This document shows positions 23,927-47,695 of a DNA stretch of 64,000 nucleotides, in pieces; the stretch's first letter is position 1; each line of letters begins with the position of its first letter. Location: assembly GCA_035610835.1 (NCBI GenBank), contig CM069447.1, forward strand, positions 39,468,057-39,532,056, written 5' to 3'. Source of the DNA: Ophiura sarsii (taxonomy: Eukaryota > Echinodermata > Ophiuroidea > Amphilepidida > Ophiuridae). Under the pieces are notes generated by a model. That model saw only the letters and a program-made list of their open reading frames with translations. It had not been told where the DNA came from and did not search any database. Both the position numbers and the translations under genes were made by a program.

Positions 23927-23940
23927 GTTGCCATGGCAAC
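23927..23940. promoter_or_regulatory. perfect RFX X-box palindrome
   Basis: gttgccatggcaac fits the RFX consensus (GTNRCC, two-base spacer, RGYAAC) on both strands. No gene start is evident nearby, and a degenerate sibling 'attgccatggcaaatcg' occurs near 24280, so it may be part of a repeat. Confidence 0.4.
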
Positions 23941-24646
23941 CAGGAACCGACCAATCAGGAAATTTTGCATGATAATTCAAATTTGAGAAGGAAAAAAAAT
24001 CAAATTTCGGATGGTCTTAATAAGTATACCAAATATTAGACAAATCAAACATTTCGTTTTTGAGATAGAGCCGCAGAAGTATCACAAGTTTGCGCTTTTC
24101 GACGTTTTGAGATATCGGGGTCTTAAAAATCTCATATCGTAGAGGGCGCTTTACATTAGAAAACAAACCTCCGCATCCATTTTTTTATAATTTATGCTTG
24201 TAAAAATAATTATTGTATTTTATAATCAAAGTTTTGCTAAGATAAATGCAGTAAATTAATTGATAGTATTTTTTATACCATTGCCATGGCAAATCGTTGA
24301 ATATAACAGGGTGAAAAAAACACAATAAAATACATAAGAAATACCCCCAAAATTACGTAATATGAATCAAATTTCATAGTTAACGTAATTTCAATATTTA
24401 TAATACCATTTTGATTATTTTTTGCTTGAAAATTATTACATGTTAATCAAATAGGTAACCGCCATTTCGATACAAGTTAGCCTCACCCATATAACTTTGT
24501 TCAAACCATGGACTTGTTCAAACACAACATTAAAACGAAATGTCCGATTTCAGTCAAATAAAAAGCATTTTGAAGCTAACATGCTTTCTCAACTAGATTT
24601 ATTGATAATGCTACATATTTTAGTAACCAACTTGTTGAAGCTCCAC

Positions 24647-24678
<32 letters not shown>

Positions 24679-27600
24679 ATATTGATTGATTGATTGATTG
24701 ATAGATTGATATATTGGTGGTTTCTTTACTATTAAACAAGCATTTTCTTTAAATCTCATTTCAATCAATAACACTCAAAAACATGTATACTTGTACTTAT
24801 GTTTGGTTACGTTATCGTATGCAGTTACAAATCAAAAGAAGGAGAAACTTCATTGTTTTGGGGCAAGGGCGGGGTTGCATGCAAAGGGGCTTGCCATGTG
24901 CAATTTTTAAAATTGATTCCGTTCAAGGCACAATTTTTAGCTGTAATTTTAGCTACTGAGTCTCTTGCCTTTTGTTTCTTTACTTCAAACAATTGTCTTC
25001 AAATCCTCAAAAGTTGTAAAGGATCTTAAAAGGATCTTAATTTGATAAAAAGTATAAAGGATCTTAAGTTATAAGTTGCTGGTTGAATCATGGGGTATTA
25101 TGTGTGGGTATTTCGGGTCAAATATGGGTCATCCAAAGTTATGTTTTATCATTTTTCTGGAAATCCCCCCCCCCCCCTGTATCCGCCATGCTGCCTTGAT
25201 TAATACTGGCCTGTCACCTTCTTGCTCCCACCCCAAATGAAGGCCCTAGTTATTACTGTCCCTGCATGTTATTCGCTTCACGCCGCGCTGGTTTCACCCA
25301 GGCCAAATCATGATATAATATTTTCAAGTGAGTGCCTAATTAGAGCGCATGATGAGTATCTTTGCCGAAAGTGAAAGGGCTGTGTTGCTTGAACGTAATT
25401 AGCACTAAAACATTCCTATGCCAGCTATCATGATAATTCACTGACGATAGTGTGCATAACACACATGCTATCTACTGAAGATAGCAACCCTATCACACTC
25501 ACAAGCAAGCTACATAACGGTGATTGAATGTTTGAAAACTATTACCCCTTGGTGGTATCACGTCAGTTCCTGTTTTACTAAGAGCTCCTCATAGCCTTAT
25601 ACATGGTATATAGGCCTACAGCAACAAAAAAGTAACTTTCTAGGTATAAACAATTGCTCACAATATAACGTCTAGATAGGCCTATGGCTTCAATGTAAAG
25701 TTTTCAAATGATAGAATTTTGAAGATATTTATGATAAGCATAATTGATGAGCTATAGTGCATTTGGTCAGAAGTCACAAACTGGTCCAAAAAAATGTTTC
25801 ACTTCTAATAATGTTGAGAAATGCACCAATTCTGATTAAACGGGACAAAACTTAAGTTTTACATACTTAATGACCCACAAACTATATATTGTTGGAAAGC
25901 TTATGATTCAAGGTTTTTCATTTTTGCAAAAAAGAATCAAATTATACAGGGTGTGTAACATTTTTACAGGGTGGAACATAAAAAAGTTGATCGTTTTTGC
26001 TCCTCACAAAATATTTTGATAGTTTGTTCAATTAGGGTTTAGCTGAAGATAGTCACCAAAATCAGAACAACCGCAGAAGGTGCTACCAAATTTGCTAAGA
26101 ATCACCTGCCCAAAATGTACACAGGAAAAGTACAGGGTGTCTAAAATTATGATGAAATAATGCATAAAATGAAGGTTTGTATATAATATTCTAAGAAATT
26201 TAGTTAGCATGGACTATTTAATTTAAAGGAAAATGGTTATCAAAATGAACTACATGAATATAATTAAAGTTCCTTTTATTTTGAATACAGGGTGGTCCAA
26301 AATAGGTCTAAATAGCAAATTTTTCATAAATCTATGAACAATTCTGTGAAGAAACACTTCTGGCTTTTTTAGTTAAATTTTTTACTACCCAGGGTAGAAA
26401 AGGACCGAAGAGTCACACAATTGAAATAGAGAGACTGCGATTTTGCCATTGTTTAATCAATAAAATGAATACAACTGTGTATTTTTTACATTAAAACACA
26501 CCCTGAATTGAACATCATAGAGATTGTCTAGATAACAATTCAATATTATTAATCATAGTAGCAAGCACATGTTATTAACACATATGAGAAGTTTGAAAAC
26601 TTTCCTATGTAAACTTTTAAAATGGCATCAATTTCAAAAGTTCTAGTTTTCCGCTATTTTGTGTAGAAACCTATGGGCGCCTCATCCACCGGCGCCTCAT
26701 CCACCGGCTCCACCCTTGACTCACTCGACGTTTACATTGATAACTTCACTGTTGCTAAACATGTGGCTTTAATCCTTTTTTTATTCGGTAGCTGTATAAA
26801 TTGTCTTTAATATGATACCAAAAATGTTATGTTTTTTTGACAACTTCTATTTAAAATAGAGACACGTATCACGATTTTAAGGATTTTTTGAAACGGCCCC
26901 ACCTTATTTGATATACCTATTAGCGACCTGTGACCATTTGTATTTGATAATCGATCGAGGCCTTGCATTCGTGCACAGCCCTCGAGCGCCGATAAGCACG
27001 AATCACTATCTGTGCACGAATGCACTGCTAGCGAATGAATTTTACCATCATACACTTCGAGAAGTGTATCTAAACGTTTTCGGCGAAAATCATAACATTT
27101 AAATGTAATAAGAAATTCCATACATTATTGTCCACCAAATTGAGATTACAATTCATATTTTAAAAACACTGTTAATGTAGGTAATCTAATGGGTGAGGCA
27201 TACCATTTCATCAATACAATGTACACCAATTCCTTACCTGAGATGGATATGTATGTCAAAGTTTGACGCTATCACAGGGAAAATAGTCAATACTACAATA
27301 GGTTATTCTTAGTTAATTGAAGCATGTTTACGAATTTGAATTGTAAAAGTGCGCGAACCGCGGCGAACCGTGAAGTAATTATCTTTAAAATAAAGTCAAT
27401 TTTTAGGGTGTTCAAATTCATACACAAAATGGGGGCTGTCAAGGGGGATAATTGGCCTACAATATTAATTATATTAGGATGTTTTAACCCCGGGTTTTAC
27501 TGACGTATTAACTATGTTAAGTATGTTTACTATAGAGTTGAAATTACATGCGTGGTGTGACACTGATAACTTGGATTCTGCATGTTGTAGCATAATCAAA

Positions 27601-28500
27601 TTCATACCGTGACACCATTTACTGGTTGAATATCTCATATAATGATCAGCAAAATATGTTATTGTAACGACCATAAGAATAGTGATTGATGGTAATTATG
27701 GAAGTGATAGCGATATTGCGATATTGACCGATACAAGTGTTTTATTCAATTGCACTTGGTCTTTATGGCAAATGATTGATTAACATAGCAACAACTCACC
27801 GGTCGATTGTGGAAATAGAATTTGGGATACTTCTCCCGGATATTTTTTGTATTGTATAGATGTGCCCCTGCGAAATGAAAATTGACCCAAACATTTACGT
27901 ATTTTCTACATATTATTTGACAGATTTGTGCAACAATTTCTGTGAAAAACAGCAAAAAAAAGTTTAATTGACTCATCAATTTACCAAAAATAGCTATGAA
28001 AAGGGGTCATTCGTTTATACAGCCGGGTGAAAGGGAACCCTATTTGGCGGCACATCCCTAGCCTGTAACCTCATATCCACTAAGTAGGCCTACAACCCCC
28101 GGACTTCATTTCAAGGTGGGTTGAGAACCAGAAGGACTTACTTACGTGTTGATAATTTTGAGATATGTTACAGCGTAAACAAACTCTCCAAATACATATT
28201 TTCATAATTTAGGCCATCATTCAAATTTGGATGATCCAATCAAGTTGGGACTTTCACAGAGTTTAAAAATGTATAGCATCTATATCTACCAGTTCGGGTG
28301 GATTTAAAGTTGAAATATTCAAAAAGTAATTTTAGTCCTATCATTTCAATGCTTTTTAATATTTTTCAATGATTTCATCAGACATTGTGGCTGAACATGA
28401 TACCTAAAAATTGTACAAGAGGATTCTTCAGTTTTCTTCTTCATATGTCGATTTTGATGGCCGTTCTTATGAAAGGCCTATGGATTCTTCAATTTTACAG
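23941..28500. other. 4.5 kb without a recognised gene
   Basis: Contains a (TTGA)n tract at 24649-24715 and words such as 'tacagggtg' recurring at 25948, 25966, 26133 and 26287. An inverted pair gcattcgtgcacag / ctgtgcacgaatgc lies at about 26965-27025. Several short frames (for example minus 27746-27979) show no motif. Confidence 0.5.
24649..24715. repeat. (TTGA)n microsatellite
   Basis: Tandem ttga tetramers with 'tata' interruptions. Confidence 0.93.
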
Positions 28501-29093
28501 TTAAGGGGGCTGTGCACCTTCAGGTACAGCCTCCGTAAAACTGCCGTAACTTCTTCATTATTCATTTAATCTATATGAAAGTATACATTTTTTTGCAGGA
28601 AAGGGTTCAATGAATCCAACCATGATCATGAAATTGACCATTTTGGAAAAAATTATAAAAAACACATTTGTTGCCCCATTTTAGGTTTGGAAAAGATAAC
28701 TCAAAATATATTTTGTCAAATTTTGTCATACTAGTTTTATTCTATTCCTCATACAATTCCCTAGGAATCGTTTTTTACCACTTTTTGGTCTCTAATTCAA
28801 AAAATAATAAATGTTTTCAAAACAAAAAAACACACCGATTCCTAGGGAATTGTATGAGGAATATAATAAAACTAGTATGACAAAATTTGACGAAATATAT
28901 TTTGAGTTATCTTTTTTAAACCTAAAATGGGGCAAAAAACGTGTTTTTTATAATTTTCTCCAAAATGATCATTTCATGATCATAGTTGAACCCTTTCCTG
29001 CAAAAAAATGTATACTTTTATCTAGATTAAATGAATAATGAAGAAGTTACGGCAGTTTTACGGAGGCTATACGAAGGTGCACAGCCCCCTTAA
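28501..29093. mobile_element. 593-bp foldback element with TTAA ends
   Basis: Begins ttaagggggctgtgcacctt and ends aaggtgcacagcccccttaa. The two arms are inverted copies over nearly their full length, meeting near 28790-28835 (cctagggaattgtatgagga on both arms). Transcribed as RNA it would form a hairpin of nearly 300 bp. No coding capacity. A fragment of the same sequence lies at 55290-55385. Confidence 0.92.
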
Positions 29094-29535
29094 CATATAT
29101 ATTGCACATGAAATACAGATTTTGATATTCTCATTTTGGGAAAGAAGTGAACATTTATATTTTTCTAAGAAATACATGTATTTCTATCCAAAGCATGCAA
29201 TCTAAAACGTTTTCTTTCCTACTTGAGGGACAATATCATCAATGTAATGCATCCCATGCAATATTTCAAGGAATCAGAAATAAACCAAACTGACAATTGA
29301 TTTTCAATTTTGAGGCAAAAAAGTAGATTTTTATATTATTTTCAACTTGAAATCCATGTTTTGTGCCATGGAAGCTCTCATTTATGCCTTATTCGTGCCT
29401 TGTCCACCGATTGCTGCATTTGGAAGTTATGACCTGTTACCAAAACAAACTATGTCACCCAAATATTCTAAGAACCAAAAAGAATTAATCAAAAATGGCC
29501 CCATTATAGTTAAATCCCACAGCCCAATTCAGTAC

Positions 29536-30316
29536 GTAAGTCCCCCCCCCCCCTAAAATTTGATCGGGTTTGTTTGCATAACTCCACACACAAATGTACC
29601 TTTTGAAAAATTTGAAACGTTTATCTAAAGAAAAAACGATTGACTACCCATTGCAAGTTTTCCTTTTTCAACGCATGTTTACTTCCAAGACATCCACATT
29701 TCCCCAAAATGATGTTTTTAGAAAAAGTGGCCCTTTTAAAATCTTATGCAAGAAAGTTACAAAAAATGTCTCCAGTGCTGTTTAAAATGAAGATTGAATT
29801 GTCTTTATTTTCAATTAAAAGAAATTCTTTTCTTTTTTTAGCTGGTCCTTATTTGAAATTCGAAATAAAATGATTTTATTTCATTCATGACTAGCCAATT
29901 CACGTCAATAACTTTCCTGTATCGTTGAAAAGTGCCACTTTTCGGAAAACATCATTTTGGGGCAATGTGACTGTTTTGGGAAAGGTTAACATTGTATTGA
30001 ACAGGAGAAACTTTGTGTGGGTAGCCAAGGGTTTTCCAGTTTTATAAATGTTTCAATCTTTCAAAACGCCTAATCGTGTGTGGATTTATGCACACAAACT
30101 CATATAGAATCTTGAAAAGTGCCACATTATTTAAAAAAACATCATTTTTGTGAAATGTGACTATTCTGGGATAAGTAATAATGATATTGAAATGGAGAAA
30201 CTTTCTGTTGGTAGCCAAGTGTTTATGATTTTCATAAGTGTTTGAATCTCTCAAAACGTCTATTTATGTGTAGAGTTATGCAAGCAAACGTGATCAAATT
30301 TTAGGGGGGGAATTAC
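29536..30316. mobile_element. inverted-repeat element, about 780 bp
   Basis: Left end gtaagtcccccccc then taaaatttgatcgggtttg and gcataactc; right end gagttatgcaagcaaac, gatcaaattttaggggggg, aattac. Inside, a unit of about 190 bp is repeated (gaaaagtgccac ... aaacatcatttt ... tgtgact ... ggagaaactttctg). Confidence 0.78.
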
Positions 30317-30946
30317 TTTTTTGACCCCTTGATTAAAGAGTTATACACATATTGGCAACTTGTTTTTCTTATTCTTTTATTTTAAAACTTTCATCTATTA
30401 TACATAGTAACAATATATTAAATCATATCAATGATCAAGAATTTACAAATCAAGAAATAATATATTATTTATGAAGTTATAAATAAACAAACATGACTCG
30501 ACCAGCGAACAGCAATTGCCACCAATTATCACACATGTTCAGTCTCAAAAGATGGAATGTTGTTAGAAATAATAAAACCTTTTATAAAACATTTAAAAAA
30601 TCTATTTCACAAAGGGCAGACAATAAATGAATATAGATAATCATCTGACTTAAAACAATTTGGTGAGTTCACCTTATTCCATTTATATAAATAAGTTTGA
30701 TCAATTTTGGTAGCGACAAATCTCTATATAACTTGTAATTGAATTATGCTAATTTTCTTTCTATTCAAATATTTGTTTTATAGTCAAAATATTGTCCCAT
30801 TTTGGCGACGTGGTCAGTTTTGGTTAACCTCTGTTATGAATTATTGGCACGACTGAACATTTTTTAACAACATGAACAGAAATATATCATACCTTTATCT
30901 TTTATATATATATACTATGCCACTGTTACAAACTTGTATGTCAAAA

Positions 30947-30977
<31 letters not shown>

Positions 30978-31545
30978 ATACCTTGATTTTAAACACATGA
31001 TATTTGCACATTTTTTATTTACATATACGCACGAGGTACGCAAATGAGTACTTGTTTTAATTGGCATATTTTTGGCTTTTAATAAACTCCTCAAAAAAAG
31101 TTCGGAAACTTATTTCAATCACCAATTTTCCGGATATTTCGTAATGTATTCATAATTTTCCCATGTTCTCAAGATAGTTGCTGGGCACTGAACTGAAACA
31201 AGTGATTGCTACAAATGAGGTATTGTTGGAAAGAGGAACACATCAGCTTTTCATAGAGAGGAAACACAATACATTACAAAATATCCGGAAAAGCAAACTA
31301 ATTCTTGAAATTGATTTTAAAATAGCTCTACAATAAATTTGTGTTTATTTTGAGCTTGTCAATAATATATCTAGTGGAAAAGTACCATCATTGTTTTTAA
31401 GGTCAGTGATATATTATATTACTATCAATGCAGTGCTTGAAATACAAAGTCTTACAATTGTGCATGATAAGTTATTTCCCCAAATTATCTGACTCTTGAC
31501 CTTAAATGAGTCATTAAAACAGAATTATCTATACTATTATACATT
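30317..31545. other. no gene recognised
   Basis: AT-rich. Holds an AAAT microsatellite (30944-30980). An imperfect inverted pair around ccggatatttcgtaatgtat (31128) and ataca..acaaaatatccgg (31270-31295) suggests an old inverted-repeat element. Confidence 0.45.
30944..30980. repeat. (AAAT)n microsatellite
   Basis: About nine aaat tetramers. Confidence 0.9.
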
Positions 31546-31549
31546 ACAG

Positions 31550-31990
31550 TAGTCCAATTGATAAAAGATGGCCCCAAATTAAACCTGGTAATGGTTGAAT
31601 GACAAAATTCCATTCCATGGTATCGAAAGCTTTTAAAAAATCTACAAACAAAATAGCAGCAGATTTATGCTCATTTATACATAAATTAATAACATCATCA
31701 ATTAGTCGTACATTTGTACTAATTATATCTACTTTTTAGATAACCAGTTTGATCTGTATGCATGATTTTACTAGTAACTTTCTTCAAAAGATTTGCCAAT
31801 ACTACTGACATTTAATGTATAGTGTTCAATAGCCTTATTGGACACCATGTTTGTTATTGCATTTTGTCACCTTTTTGTAAATTGAACTGATAAATGCCCT
31901 TGGCAAATTACCTCACTTATTGTTTCAAATATCTTCCTTTTAACAATACTATTGAATGGCATTGAGTGTGATACAAGAATATATTGCACT
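31550..31990 (-). pseudogene. LINE reverse transcriptase relic
   Basis: On the minus strand, conceptual pieces read NVRLIDDVINLCINEHKSAA, then ILFVDFLKAFDTMEWNF, the palm entry motif of L1/Tx1-type reverse transcriptases, followed by a weak downstream remainder with several stops and frameshifts. Dead fragment. Confidence 0.65.
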
Positions 31991-32470
31991 CGCTATACAA
32001 ATATTGCACTCATCGAATCACACGAAACTGAGACATCCAATATCATTATTTAATATTATTTATAACAGACTGATTAGATTTAAAAAAAATCAATTAGCCC
32101 GAACTGACCTTATCTTAGCGAGATAGTAAAGCCGATCTCAAAAATGTACCCATGCGCATCATCCGCACATATATACTCACGAGCACATCTTCTGCCCCGC
32201 ACTAAAAATATTGGACGACAACATTTGTAGAATATTGGTCACATCCAGGTGCTTTGGTTGAACAATATTCAATACCCAATTTTATTTTACCGTTAAAAAG
32301 CCTGTTATACATAATACTCTTTTTTATTTTGAGTCTTTATTTTCACCAAACAAAATTATAGCTTGTAAAGTAATATAAACTGAGTTACATAAGAAACTTA
32401 TCACTTGTTTGCAAGGACACGAGAAGAAAAAAAATCTCTGCATGAAAATGGACAATATTTATATACACAG

Positions 32471-32815
32471 TAATGGAAATATCCACATGACTGTCTACCC
32501 GGATAGACGATCATGTGCATAGCAGATCTATTTATAATATTGTGTGTGCTGATCATAATAGTGATTGCTTTATTCCATTATTGCTTAAGACGGGATTAAA
32601 ATCATGTCCTGGCCAGTTCACCCCTCGCTGGTCTAATATGGTAGAGAGCCATGCTTTAAAATGCAGAGGTCCATGGTTCGATTTCCACTAGGACCTCTTT
32701 TCCAACTGATGTATTTCCTTTTGTAAAAGTAGGGTTAGAAATATTCGAAGTCCAAAGTATGTATAAGTTCCTACATAGACAACCCTGGGTAGACAGTAAT
32801 GTGGGTATTTCCATT
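32471..32815. mobile_element. inverted-repeat element enclosing a tRNA-like segment
   Basis: Ends taatggaaatatccacatga ctgtctaccc and gggtagacagtaatgtgggt atttccatt are inverted copies. Inside, 32620-32700 reads like a degenerate tRNA (gctggtctaatatggtagag as A box, ggttcgatttcc as B box). Confidence 0.72.
32620..32700 (+). repeat. tRNA-like segment (SINE head)
   Basis: A-box and B-box like words at tRNA spacing. The stems are imperfect, so it is a pseudo-tRNA rather than a tRNA gene. Confidence 0.55.
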
Positions 32816-33763
32816 GGTGCTTATTTATACACATCAGGCATACTATATACTACAATCGAGTTTACTAAGTATATTTCAAGCATCTTGATATTTCCTCAAT
32901 TACAAAATTAATATTGTTTGTTTTTATGTAGAGAATTTGATTTTGTGTCGTTGCATATATAGAAGAGATAAGTTTCCCTTGTATCGCAGTGCAGTTTGAA
33001 CATGTTGTCCCAGTCGTGTGGAATGTACTGAAAGAAAGAATCAGCTATCTTGTGTACATGGTGATTCGAAAACATGCATATTTACATCGATTTGCTATTA
33101 CACTTTTATATCTTATTTTTTGCATATTATAAAAGCAGTGGTCAATGGGGGAAAATCAAAGAACTTGCATATTTTGTTCATGAAATGGTTGATCAAAAAA
33201 ATAGCAATATACTTTTGTACATAATATCTTTATCTTTCCACCACTAAAGCGACTAAAAAACCAACCCTGTTCTACAGGCAAATGGACCTCTCAGGAGGGT
33301 CGGTCGGTCAGGTGGTGTGGGGCGTGTTTGTTTTTTTTGGGGGGGGGAGGGGGTCCACATTATTTGTGAAAACGTTGGTGAATTTCACTATTTTGTTGCA
33401 ATTTTCGAAGGATTTCAAAAAAAATCAACTACTTTCTCGATTTTTTTCCAAAATTAATGGGTCGGTCAGGCCCGCAGAATGGTGTTTTTTCCCCTTCATT
33501 GCTTGATACTAAAACAACCACCGCTTAGAAAATACAAAGGCTAAAAGATTTGTAAAACATTAGCAGCATCGCTGAAAATGTCTTAGATACAATTTTAAAA
33601 TATATATTTTTAACTACTCTAAAATATTACTCACACAAGGCACTTTTGAGTTATCACTGAGTTCACTTGTCATCGGAATGTCTATGAGAACAGAACTGAT
33701 GGGCATGGAAACAAATCGAAACTGAGCTACACAAGAAGCTTATAACGTCTTTGCAACGACACA

Positions 33764-33970
33764 TACTGTAAAATCACATACTTTTGCGAGGTATTTAATT
33801 TCACGAAGACCTAAATTCGCAAAATTAAATCCCCATGAAATAAACCATGGTAAAAGCTTAAAACTAGAGTCAAATTTTGTGATTCGCAAAAATTAAATCT
33901 TTGCGAAAATGTTGGTTTTTGGTAATTCGCGAAATAAATTACCTGCAAATTTTAATTGTTATTTACAGTA
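33764..33970. mobile_element. 'TACTGTAAAA' MITE, diverged copy
   Basis: Begins tactgtaaaatcacat and ends ttatttacagta, with 'ttcgcaaaattaaat' and 'ttcgcgaaataaatt' words in inverted positions. Same family as the well preserved copy at 61756-61967. Confidence 0.72.
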
Positions 33971-34234
33971 TTCGAATTCTCTGCAGAATAATGAACGATA
34001 TTTGTTCACCGGTTTACTTTAATAACCTTTACTAAGCACAGGTCAATAATCAAGAAACCTGTTCCATTTGAACGCATTCTGCTTCTTAGTGATTGAAGCA
34101 ATCTCTTGATTGACATGGGCTTATAGTAAACAAACAGTTTTGAAGTATATGACCGTGAACAAATTTGGTTAATCTTTATGCACAGCATTATGATTTGTGT
34201 CCTTGTGTGATTTTGTTTGTTCTTGTAGCTCAGT

Positions 34235-44657
<10,423 letters not shown>

Positions 44658-46150
44658 TATATATCGCCTGTGACACGTCTGCTACGATGTATAGGTTGTA
44701 AGGTTGATAGTGATCATGATGAAGTGTTGTAGGAGCCCAAACCTGGGCCCAGACTTAAGTTAATTGGTAGCAATCATCTGTGAGGAAATGAAGGAGCAAA
44801 GAAAATCCAATGAAAGAAAAAGAAAGAATGAGGGAATTATACAGCATGTCCCAGAATACCTGCAATTTATTTTGACATAGTTCCACTTTTATTACACCTT
44901 GGATTTCAATTTTCAATGTTATAGTATTTTCTGAAAACCTTGGTTCTCCACTTTGCTAATCCGTTCTCACAAAATTATGCGCATCGAGATACAGACCTGG
45001 AAATACATGTAGCACACACTAGGCTGGTTTGGTGCAGTGGTTGATTTAAACACCAAAACCGACACCGAACAAAACCACTGATACCTACTGCACCAAACAC
45101 CCCCCCCCCCAAAAAAAATCTGCCTGCCTGTACCGGGAACTTTTGCGCAAGTTACCGCGTACCCCACCGGGTAAACAAAATTCAAACTCAAGGTTAGTGA
45201 GTTAGAAAACCTTTTTTGATTTTTGAAACTGATTTGATGGAAAATGATGCTGTTAGTTTCTAATAAATAAGTCCATGGTTTTAGTGTGGCTGTTCACCAC
45301 TAACACTTGCAACTAATTGATGGAGTTCTAGTTTCACTTTTGAACTATTGATTTATGGTGGGTGTATTCAGCAACTTTTATGGTGTGGTTGGACTTACCT
45401 ATGACAAAACAATACCCAATTTGGCCCATGTTAAAGTATATATACATGTATAATAGGCCTATAAGAAAAATTCAAAACAATCAATGTTCAACATTTACAG
45501 TACAATTTAAATTTTGCTTGTAAAAATGTCAAAACAAGCAATGTCACCACAAATTAAATGATTTACCATGTTGATTGATGATAGTGTGGTGTGGCCTTCA
45601 AGATTCATCATGTATTATTTATTATTAGTACTAAGTAGGCCTACAATTTGAAAATTTGTCAGTTTTGAAAATTCAAAATAATAAAATAAAATAATTATTT
45701 TTTAAATTTTAATCAACTTCATTTCAACTTGCATGACTTGCTTGTTGTTGAGAAACTAAACTTGGAGTCTAAAACATGCATAGAAAAGTCATATTCGGCA
45801 CTGAGTTACATGATTTGAACCTTTACCATTTTCAACAAACAAATACAATCACTCGTAAACAGGAATTCCCCATGTTTGTAGGGGTTCACATTATTTGCTG
45901 CTGCTGTCCATCACAAAAATGTGTTATTGTTTACGTTTCTGCTTGGCAATCTCAATTGACCTTAAATGACCCTAAACGACCTTTCTTGACCCACTTTTCA
46001 CAAATTATATTTTTATAGATTATTTGTTCTACATATGTAACAAAATTTATGACATAAATATTATTAATTAATTATTATTTTACTTACCAATATTTTTTTA
46101 AATTTATTTGTTAATTTGTTATACATTGGGGAGATTTTGTTGTTGATTGA
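44658..46150. other. no gene recognised; candidate upstream region of the Schlafen-like gene
   Basis: AT-rich. A small hairpin (ggtttggtgcagtgg / ccactgatacctactgcacc aaac) lies at 45023-45090. No TATA or CpG-island signal stands out. Confidence 0.4.
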
Positions 46151-46172
46151 GAGCTAAATTTATGTGAATGGA

Positions 46173-46319
46173 ATGACGTCATTACCAATCACAAATTTGA
46201 AAGCGAGGCTAAATTTATGCTGTCGAAAAAGTTCACGAAGACATCGAAATGTCAACAAAATGGTATGGATTTTGATCCATTTCTTTACTCCCCGGATCAG
46301 CGATGAGTTAAAATTCCAG
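46173..46319 (+). promoter_or_regulatory. candidate CRE + CCAAT promoter and first exon
   Basis: A perfect CRE palindrome tgacgtca (46174-46181) is followed closely by a ccaat box (46184), and about 130 bases on by a strong donor ccag|gtgagt at 46319/46320. Two short ATG frames cross the segment; one (MDFDPFLYSPDQR) ends before the donor, another (MVWILIHFF...) reads through it. No downstream + strand exon recognised, so this may be a non-coding first exon or chance. Confidence 0.35.
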
Positions 46320-46974
46320 GTGAGTAACAGAGTATGCTTACAATCATGCTGATGGTGAGAACCAAAACCGCCGGTAAATCTTCGTAAAGCTTGTTTTGTC
46401 CTTCAGTTATAGCGTAAACAATACAGTCACGCATGTACTGAGTGATTGGAGACGGGTCAATGGGAAACGTCGGGGATTATTTTGGTATCGGGGAGTTAGA
46501 AAGCTGCGAGGAAGTTCCCCGTGTCTTTACAACGCAATTTACGCAATTCTCCGAGTTTATTGGCCAACAATGTAAGCCGTAAGTTGTAATTCTTAGGAAA
46601 AATATATGGTAGATTAAAGAAATCCATAGGCTCTATTATCCGTTGAATTGAACGACATGTTTATTTATTTTCATCGAAAAAGGGATGGGCAAATTATAAA
46701 CATGAAGTTTGACAGACTGTGGCTGTACTGCGTTTGTACTGACTGCTGCTGTATTAAAAAGCGTTAACCGTGATTGTCATGATGATTGTAAACAGACTAA
46801 CAGTATACTGGGATGGGTGTGTGTGTGATGATCGCAAGTAAAGAATACACATTTATTTATATTTTATTGAACATTTTTTTAATCATTCCAACATTTTATT
46901 TTGTGCGATAGACATGCTCAATCAAGAAAGTGAGAATTGTATTGGCTTTTAATTTAAGTGTGTGGGTGGGATTC

Positions 46975-47110
46975 TGAAGGCCAAGAAGCATACATAGCAC
47001 ACAAGGCGGTAAAGGCAGATGGTCCTCAGTATTGTTCTGACAGAAGATTGGTAGTGATTACTCTTGAGCACTTCTCCGATCGACTCAGCAGATTATCCTA
47101 TCAAGTACAT
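46975..47110 (+). other. exon-like segment, left member of an inverted pair
   Basis: Reads AYIAHKAVKADGPQYCSDRR in the + strand. The core acaaggcggtaaaggcagat ggtcctcagtattgtt is repeated in inverse at 48470-48515. The open frame runs 46958-47251 but has no recognised family. Confidence 0.45.
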
Positions 47111-47695
47111 CCAACAATAACAATACATTTGATCAACAGACGGTGCCGCCGTATCGATGTACATAGTGTGAATATGTGTCAATGCAAAACAGCGCGGATC
47201 AATAAACTTTGTATTTTTACATCGTGCTTAAATGACGCAGTCCGTTATTAACGTGTGTTCCTAACTGAGTATGAGGGAACGAGTATAGTATAGTATATAG
47301 GCTGGGCATGAAGTTGTCTTCTAGCTTCATGGGCTGGGCGGCCGTTGACATGCATGATCGGAAGGGAGGAGAGATTGGATTCAAATTGTTTACAATAAAT
47401 TATTAAAATTAATTATTATTTACTAATATATGAAATTATTTGATAACTATAAAGTCAAGTGTTGTTTTTGCATATATCCAGTTTTAGGGACCATTCATTA
47501 TTTATGGTGGAGGGCGGTTGGGACAAATTCGAGACTCGTATGTTAAAATGACCTACTCCCTCCCTACAGCTGAAACTGAAAATTACATGACCCCCTGCTA
47601 ACCAGTAACTTTTTACACCCCCTCCCCCTCCCCGAAAAAAATCAACTTGTCAATGGAAGCGACTATGGTGGTGTATACCCATGTTAAGGGCGGGG

